DNA of 64,000 bases, from the NCBI RefSeq assembly GCF_018282115.1, contig NZ_CP054306.1:2279488-2343487 (forward strand), in the 5' to 3' direction. Source of the stretch: Synechocystis sp. PCC 7338. GTDB lineage: Bacteria; Cyanobacteriota; Cyanobacteriia; Cyanobacteriales; Microcystaceae. Below the pieces are notes generated by a model. That model was given only the letters and a program-made list of their open reading frames with translations. It ran no database searches and was not told where the DNA came from. A program made the translations under genes and the position numbers. Shown one piece after another: positions 62,801 through 64,000 of this stretch. The first letter of the stretch is position 1, and the number at the start of each line of letters is the position of its first letter.

Positions 62801-64000
62801 CTAATGTTGGCCCCCTGGACATCAGTGACGCAACCGATACCGGCGCCGATGACTTGTTGAGCAGTGATGGCAACCCCGAACTAACTTTCACTGGTGAGCC
62901 AGGATTAGAGATTGGTTTGCTTGGGCCTGACGGTAACCCCGTTGACCCCGGTGCTTATGAAGTGGTAGAAACCCCCGGTGCTAACCCTGGTGACCCTTCC
63001 ACCTACACAATTAAATTAATTGACGCTGACCCATCTGACCCGGATAGCGATCCGTTTGGAGACTTCTTCAATGGAGTTGTCACAGGTAATGGAGCCAATA
63101 CCGGCGATGGCATTTACATCATTACAGCAACGGATAATGCAGGCAATACCAACGATGTAGGTCAATTTGAGATTGATACGACTTCTCCCGGTACTCCCAA
63201 CAATGGCAATTCTCCTTTCAGCCCCCTAGACATCAGTGACGCAACCGATACCGGCGCCGATGACTTGTTGAGCAGTGATGGCAACCCCGAACTAACTTTC
63301 ACTGGTGAGCCAGGATTAGAGATTGGTTTGCTTGGGCCTGACGGTAACCCCGTTGACCCCGGTGCTTATGAAGTGGTAGAAACCCCCGGTGCTAACCCTG
63401 GTGACCCTTCCACCTACACAATTAAATTAATTGACGCTGACCCATCTGACCCGGATAGCGATCCGTTTGGAGACTTCTTCAATGGAGTTGTCACAGGTAA
63501 TGGAGCCAATACCGGCGATGGCATTTACATCATTACAGCAACGGATAATGCAGGCAATACCAACGATGTAGGTCAATTTGAGATTGATACGACTTCTCCC
63601 GGTACTCCCAACAATGGCAATTCTCCTTTCAGCCCCCTAGACATCAGTGACGCAACCGATACCGGCGCCGATGACTTGTTGAGCAGTGATGGCAACCCCG
63701 AACTAACTTTCACTGGTGAGCCAGGATTAGAGATTGGTTTGCTTGGGCCTGACGGTAACCCCGTTGACCCCGGTGCTTATGAAGTGGTAGAAACCCCCGG
63801 TGCTAACCCTGGTGACCCTTCCACCTACACAATTAAATTAATTGACGCTGACCCATCTGACCCGGATAGCGATCCGTTTGGAGACTTCTTCAATGGAGTT
63901 GTCACAGGTAATGGAGCCAATACCGGCGATGGCATTTACATCATTACAGCAACGGATAATGCAGGCAATACCAACGATGTAGGTCAATTTGAGATTGATA
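47827..64000 (+). CDS. Giant DUF4347 surface/secreted protein with Ig-like repeats (3' end outside window)
   Basis: One frame stays open from the ATG at 47827 to the end of the window, over 5,390 residues. Residues 1-170 form a DUF4347 domain: LFVLDSRVFHGGLLQSAVLP, HILCHGSPGCLHLGNGHLGL and LFLYGCNVAAGDAGAEFVE. Next comes a metalloprotease-like region (VAVLLEEIGHDFDQ at about 294) and other beta domains to about 1,070. Then 34 Ig-like repeats (see array), further Big-type domains, two 112-residue repeats with DANNDGTISAGEL (calcium-type Asp loops) and 137-residue repeats. There is no Sec signal. Export by type I secretion, with C-terminal RTX repeats beyond the window, is likely. Role probably adhesion or surface layer. 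Confidence 0.88.
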   Translation, partial: MHNSTLFVLDSRVFHGGLLQSAVLPNVAAITLDPDQDGLRQITEALGRQGAVRSLHILCHGSPGCLHLGNGHLGLDNFALRSQELKGWFAGVDSPQLFLYGCNVAAGDAGAEFVEKLAGLTEAGVSASTTAIGHQSLGGNWVLDFQTGDIVVENIFSAPELAAYPGVLDGNGEWFLFDLVDSSGIYTERLDALQLLVQEQLSDFFAQSDYLTQLAIPFSATAGTAGWTGNAESLRSSILDGNYQIRLEVRSSAELQGALGAYSATGTTGTPTIYLNVDWFATASQEQIVAVLLEEIGHDFDQILNDGADSQGDEGEIFANVVRGGDYNLDALKSQNDHQVLDIGNYSVAVEKADLNTGFQSFDFTFTNGSNGDTEIIDSATSTTRRYSNVITVNGIQVDAIVTATRTNISSFTFDANDNPTRLEPGIDPTTNGRATFVINFVEGGTSTPISLFNFSLSAVDIDGGVEFYEIQGYSFYEVDITTGLTVTEPSPGIIRVASISGNLDGRDFDNSASIIADYLVPVSTVTVVAEVSSSGNERLFSFTLGNRLGEFTNALRFTSPGQLAVPPLLDLNFSDGSPQSQVTRVTFSPSYDVGDIVSITVDGFTYSHTVVSGNTSAEAVYDALKAVTVGGITLANRLISKGVSWPANLTSNAVILTSNPGAANAFTLTTGITNEPALPWIYTVDFDSIKNNRFAQDSASENITLTIGTNDYSINSKGITGGDDESRFDTAAGNLANSISATLGVPNAVTYNSGTNTFTFTSNVATSFNGSATIAKDNASETGDTATTQTGASTTVQPIPSLNTISTAINGNTGYQTTFTVGGSPVSIGDTDVAIADADSPTMASATITLSNAQVGDLLTVGSLPSGVTSTINTSIPGQIIVTLSGNSTRANYETAIEAITFSTTSTNTTARTINVIVNDGINTSNTAIAIVNVISAVNNAPVNTLPATFSVNEDTNLTLSGLSISDVDAGTGNVTVTLSVNSGTLSASSGGNVTVTDSGTGSITLTGTVANINTFLGGGSAPVFSPSANFNGAVTLTMVTNDGGNTGSGGPLSDTDTSTITVLDTTAPIISITLDDVTADNVVNAAEAGGNVAITGTVGGEFNTGDTVTLVINSNNYTGTVDGSGNFSIDVPGSDLVADGDLTIDASVATTDAAGNPGSANDTQTYSVDTTAPIISITLDDVTADNVVNAAEAVGNVAITGTVGGEFNTGDTVTLVINSNNYTGTVDGSGNFSIDVPGSDLVADGDLTIDASVATTDAAGNPGSANDTQTYSVDTTAPIISINTIASDDIINAAEAGSPVAVSGTTTGVENGQTVTVTIDGNTYTTTVSNNIWTLNVPVADIANFEGSETVTADVSNLAGNAATQATRNITIDTTAPIISITLDDVTADNVVNAAEAGGNVAITGTVGGEFNTGDTVTLVINSNNYTGTVDGSGNFSIDVPGSDLVADGDLTIDASVATTDAAGNPGSANDTQTYSVDTTAPIISINTIASDDIINAAEAGSPVAVSGTTTGVENGQTVTVTIDGNTYTTTVSNNTWTLNVPVADIANFEGSETVTADVSNLAGNAATQATRNITIDTTAPIISITLDDVTADNVVNAAEAGGNVAITGTVGGEFNTGDTVTLVINSNNYTGTVDGSGNFSIDVPGSDLVADGDLTIDASVATTDAAGNPGSANDTQTYSVDTTAPIISINTIASDDIINAAEAGSPVAVSGTTTGVENGQTVTVTIDGNTYTTTVSNNTWTLNVPVADIANFEGSETVTADVSNLAGNAATQATRNITIDTTAPIISITLDDVTADNVVNAAEAVGNVAITGTVGGEFNTGDTVTLVINSNNYTGTVDGSGNFSIDVPGSDLVADGDLTIDASVATTDAAGNPGSANDTQTYSVDTTAPIISINTIASDDIINAAEAGSPVAVSGTTTGVENGQTVTVTIDGNTYTTTVSNNIWTLNVPVADIANFEGSETVTADVSNLAGNAATQATRNITIDTTAPIISITLDDVTADNVVNAAEAGGNVAITGTVGGEFNTGDTVTLVINSNNYTGTVDGSGNFSIDVPGSDLVADGDLTIDASVATTDAAGNPGSANDTQTYSVDTTAPIISINTIASDDIINAAEAGSPVAVSGTTTGVENGQTVTVTIDGNTYTTTVSNNIWTLNVPVADIANFEGSETVTADVSNLAGNAATQATRNITIDTTAPIISITLDDVTADNVVNAAEAGGNVAITGTVGGEFNTGDTVTLVINSNNYTGTVDGSGNFSIDVPGSDLVADGDLTIDASVATTDAAGNPGSANDTQTYSVDTTAPIISITLDDVTADNVVNAAEAGGNVAITGTVGGEFNTGDTVTLVINSNNYTGTVDGSGNFSIDVPGSDLVADGDLTIDASVATTDAAGNPGSANDTQTYSVDTTAPIISINTIASDDIINAAEAGSPVAVSGTTTGVENGQTVTVTIDGNTYTTTVSNNIWTLNVPVADIANFEGSETVTADVSNLAGNAATQATRNITIDTTAPIISITLDDVTADNVVNAAEAGGNVAITGTVGGEFNTGDTVTLVINSNNYTGTVDGSGNFSIDVPGSDLVADGDLTIDASVATTDAAGNPGSANDTQTYSVDTTAPIISITLDDVTADNVVNAAEAGGNVAITGTVGGEFNTGDTVTLVINSNNYTGTVDGSGNFSIDVPGSDLVADGDLTIDASVATTDAAGNPGSANDTQTYSVDTTAPIISINTIASDDIINAAEAGSPVAVSGTTTGVENGQTVTVTIDGNTYTTTVSNNIWTLNVPVADIANFEGSETVTADVSNLAGNAATQATRNITIDTTAPIISITLDDVTADNVVNAAEAGGNVAITGTVGGEFNTGDTVTLVINSNNYTGTVDGSGNFSIDVPGSDLVADGDLTIDASVATTDAAGNPGSANDTQTYSVDTTAPIISITLDDVTADNVVNAAEAGGNVAITGTVGGEFNTGDTVTLVINSNNYTGTVDGSGNFSIDVPGSDLVADGDLTIDASVATTDAAGNPGSANDTQTYSVDTTAPIISINTIASDDIINAAEAGSPVAVSGTTTGVENGQTVTVTIDGNTYTTTVSNNTWTLNVPVADIANFEGSETVTADVSNLAGNAATQATRNITIDTTAPIISITLDDVTADNVVNAAEAVGNVAITGTVGGEFNTGDTVTLVINSNNYTGTVDGSGNFSIDVPGSDLVADGDLTIDASVATTDAAGNPGSANDTQTYSVDTTAPIISINTIASDDIINAAEAGSPVAVSGTTTGVENGQTVTVTIDGNTYTTTVSNNIWTLNVPVADIANFEGSETVTADVSNLAGNAATQATRNITIDTTAPIISITLDDVTADNVVNAAEAGGNVAITGTVGGEFNTGDTVTLVINSNNYTGTVDGSGNFSIDVPGSDLVADGDLTIDASVATTDAAGNPGSANDTQTYSVDTTAPIISITLDDVTADNVVNAAEAGGNVAITGTVGGEFNTGDTVTLVINSNNYTGTVDGSGNFSIDVPGSDLVADGDLTIDASVATTDAAGNPGSANDTQTYSVDTTAPIISITLDDVTADNVVNAAEAGGNVAITGTVGGEFNTGDTVTLVINSNNYTGTVDGSGNFSIDVPGSDLVADGDLTIDASVATTDAAGNPGSANDTQTYSVDTTAPIISINTIASDDIINAAEAGSPVAVSGTTTGVENGQTVTVTIDGNTYTTTVSNNIWTLNVPVADIANFEGSETVTADVSNLAGNAATQATRNITIDTTAPIISITLDDVTADNVVNAAEAGGNVAITGTVGGEFNTGDTVTLVINSNNYTGTVDGSGNFSIDVPGSDLVADGDLTIDASVATTDAAGNPGSANDTQTYSVDTTAPIISITLDDVTADNVVNAAEAGGNVAITGTVGGEFNTGDTVTLVINSNNYTGTVDGSGNFSIDVPGSDLVADGDLTIDASVATTDAAGNPGSANDTQTYSVDTTAPIISITLDDVTADNVVNAAEAGGNVAITGTVGGEFNTGDTVTLVINSNNYTGTVDGSGNFSIDVPGSDLVADGDLTIDASVATTDAAGNPGSANDTQTYSVDTTAPIISITLDDVTADNVVNAAEAGGNVAITGTVGGEFNTGDTVTLVINSNNYTGTVDGSGNFSIDVPGSDLVADGDLTIDASVATTDAAGNPGSANDTQTYSVDTTAPIISITLDDVTADNVVNAAEAVGNVAITGTVGGEFNTGDTVTLVINSNNYTGTVDGSGNFSIDVPGSDLVADGDLTIDASVATTDAAGNPGSANDTQTYSVDTTAPIISINTIASDDIINAAEAGSPVAVSGTTTGVENGQTVTVTIDGNTYTTTVSNNTWTLNVPVADIANFEGSETVTADVSNLAGNAATQATRNITIDTTAPIISITLDDVTADNVVNAAEAGGNVAITGTVGGEFNTGDTVTLVINSNNYTGTVDGSGNFSIDVPGSDLVADGDLTIDASVATTDAAGNPGSANDTQTYSVDTTAPIISINTIASDDIINAAEAGSPVAVSGTTTGVENGQTVTVTIDGNTYTTTVSNNTWTLNVPVADIANFEGSETVTADVSNLAGNAATQATRNITIDTTAPIISITSISNDTGIVGDFITSDQTLVYGGTADTGATVTVTLRDNNNNVVFSTTTNADGNGDWNLDRTTNEILAGGNYTLTVSTTDLAGNTATDTQAITIDTNAPGITITAISIDSGTAGDFATNDQTLVITGTWTNLPTNTLAVIFNGTTYTLGIDSELIVNGNNWTLDLSAITTPPGDYTLTATATDLANNIAQANQNITIDTTAPGAPVVTITEDANNDGTISAGELNGLVDVLIALPTGLVAGDTLTISDGNTPQAIVLTTAQINAGVVTTQVAVPAPSTTLTVTAFVTDSAGNQSTSGSDSAVLDTIVPPPPPDLGVPVVTITEDANNDGTISAGELNGLVDVSIALPTGLVAGDTLTISDGNTPQAIVLTTAQINAGVVTTQVAVPNPGASLTVSAFITDNAGNQGPDGSDSAVLNTTAPNVGPLDISDATDTGADDLLSSDGNPELTFTGEPGLEIGLLGPDGNPVDPGAYEVVETPGANPGDPSTYTIKLIDADPSDPDSDPFGDFFNGVVTGNGANTGDGIYIITATDNAGNTNDVGQFEIDTTSPGTPNNGNSPFSPLDISDATDTGADDLLSSDGNPELTFTGEPGLEIGLLGPDGNPVDPGAYEVVETPGANPGDPSTYTIKLIDADPSDPDSDPFGDFFNGVVTGNGANTGDGIYIITATDNAGNTNDVGQFEIDTTSPGTPNNGNSPFSPLDISDATDTGADDLLSSDGNPELTFTGEPGLEIGLLGPDGNPVDPGAYEVVETPGANPGDPSTYTIKLIDADPSDPDSDPFGDFFNGVVTGNGANTGDGIYIITATDNAGNTNDVGQFEID
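51049..61542 (+). repeat. Array of 34 near-identical Ig-like coding repeats (22 A, 12 B)
   Basis: Two in-frame unit types: A, 315 bp (105 aa; starts TLDDVTADNVVNAAEAGGNV), and B, 297 bp (99 aa; starts NTIASDDIINAAEAGSPVAV). Order is AAB AB AB AB AB AAB AAB AAB AB AAAB AAAAAB AB. Lengths sum exactly: 22x315 + 12x297 = 10,494. Copies differ only at a few marker sites: Gly/Val in the A unit (GGN or VGN), AAT/AAC in DNV, Ile/Thr in the B unit (NNIW or NNTW), and GCG/GCA at the junction. No unit breaks frame. Confidence 0.97.
62155..62811 (+). repeat. Two 112-residue repeats with calcium-type Asp loops
   Basis: Starts at 62155 and 62491, period 336 bp, both beginning PVVTITEDANNDGTISAGEL. The first about 230 bp of the two are almost identical; the ends differ. 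They are coding and in frame. Confidence 0.88.
62812..64000 (+). repeat. 137-residue repeats at the window end (at least three)
   Basis: Units of 411 bp start at 62812, 63223 and 63634 with PLDISDATDTGADDLLSSDG. Identity is essentially complete apart from CTG/CTA in the first codons. The third unit is cut by the window edge, so the array continues. Confidence 0.95.

Noticed and set aside
62118-62891. 257-codon minus-strand ORF
   Set aside because: It is the shadow of two in-frame coding repeats of the giant gene; stop codons are avoided because the repeat is GC-balanced and periodic.

Overview
The window looks like chromosome of a unicellular cyanobacterium of the genus Synechocystis (PCC 6803/6714-like). 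The evidence is the very frequent HIP1 palindrome GCGATCGC in the core regions, a psbI gene, carotenoid genes crtP-crtB, a glutamate-gated K+ channel of the GluR0 type, an orphan ureA, and many cyanobacterial families of unknown function (DUF3370, DUF3122, DUF1816, DUF3769). The strain assignment is from memory of gene content and was not searched.

Layout. 1-6.7 kb: 3' end of a HisN-type phosphatase, a GntR regulator, DUF3370, then a minus-strand cluster of TSUP permease, rhodanese, DUF3122 and ETHE1-like hydrolase that looks like sulfide/persulfide handling. 7-12.2 kb: GluR0-like channel, tRNA-Glu(UUC), ureA, MAPEG protein, crtB and crtP. 12.5-26 kb: housekeeping and metabolic genes (BI-1, DUF389, pterin dehydratase, cyclophilin, cytochrome b561-like, glgB, MBL protein, pyrE, YvcK/CofD-like, leuA). 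26-32.4 kb: a GAF-LOV-PAS-GGDEF-EAL blue-light/c-di-GMP protein, then a VapBC-like toxin-antitoxin pair lying between two 317-bp direct repeats, then an NCS2-like permease.

32.4-42 kb is an AT-rich accessory island. HIP1 sites are absent for about 8.4 kb of it. It has two modules pointing towards each other. The first is a plus-strand trio: an Hsp70-like protein with a TPR-like tail, a compact SF1 helicase, and an unrecognised 415-aa protein. The second is a minus-strand retron: two tandem candidate msr-msd RNAs, a reverse transcriptase, a small protein with an HEPN-type RxxxxH motif, and a P-loop kinase/WYL regulator. Both are plausible anti-phage systems. The strongest novel signal is the pair of retron RNAs, whose end-pairing stems differ in sequence yet both still pair.

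42-47.5 kb returns to core genes (rRNA pseudouridine synthase, YqeG-like HAD phosphatase, DUF3769/LptD-like outer-membrane protein, psbI, DciA-like protein). From 47,827 to the end of the window runs one uninterrupted reading frame of more than 5,390 codons. It is a giant DUF4347 surface or secreted protein with 34 nearly identical Ig-like repeats of two kinds (105 and 99 residues), followed by 137-residue repeats. It continues beyond the window. No rRNA operon, CRISPR array or insertion sequence was seen.
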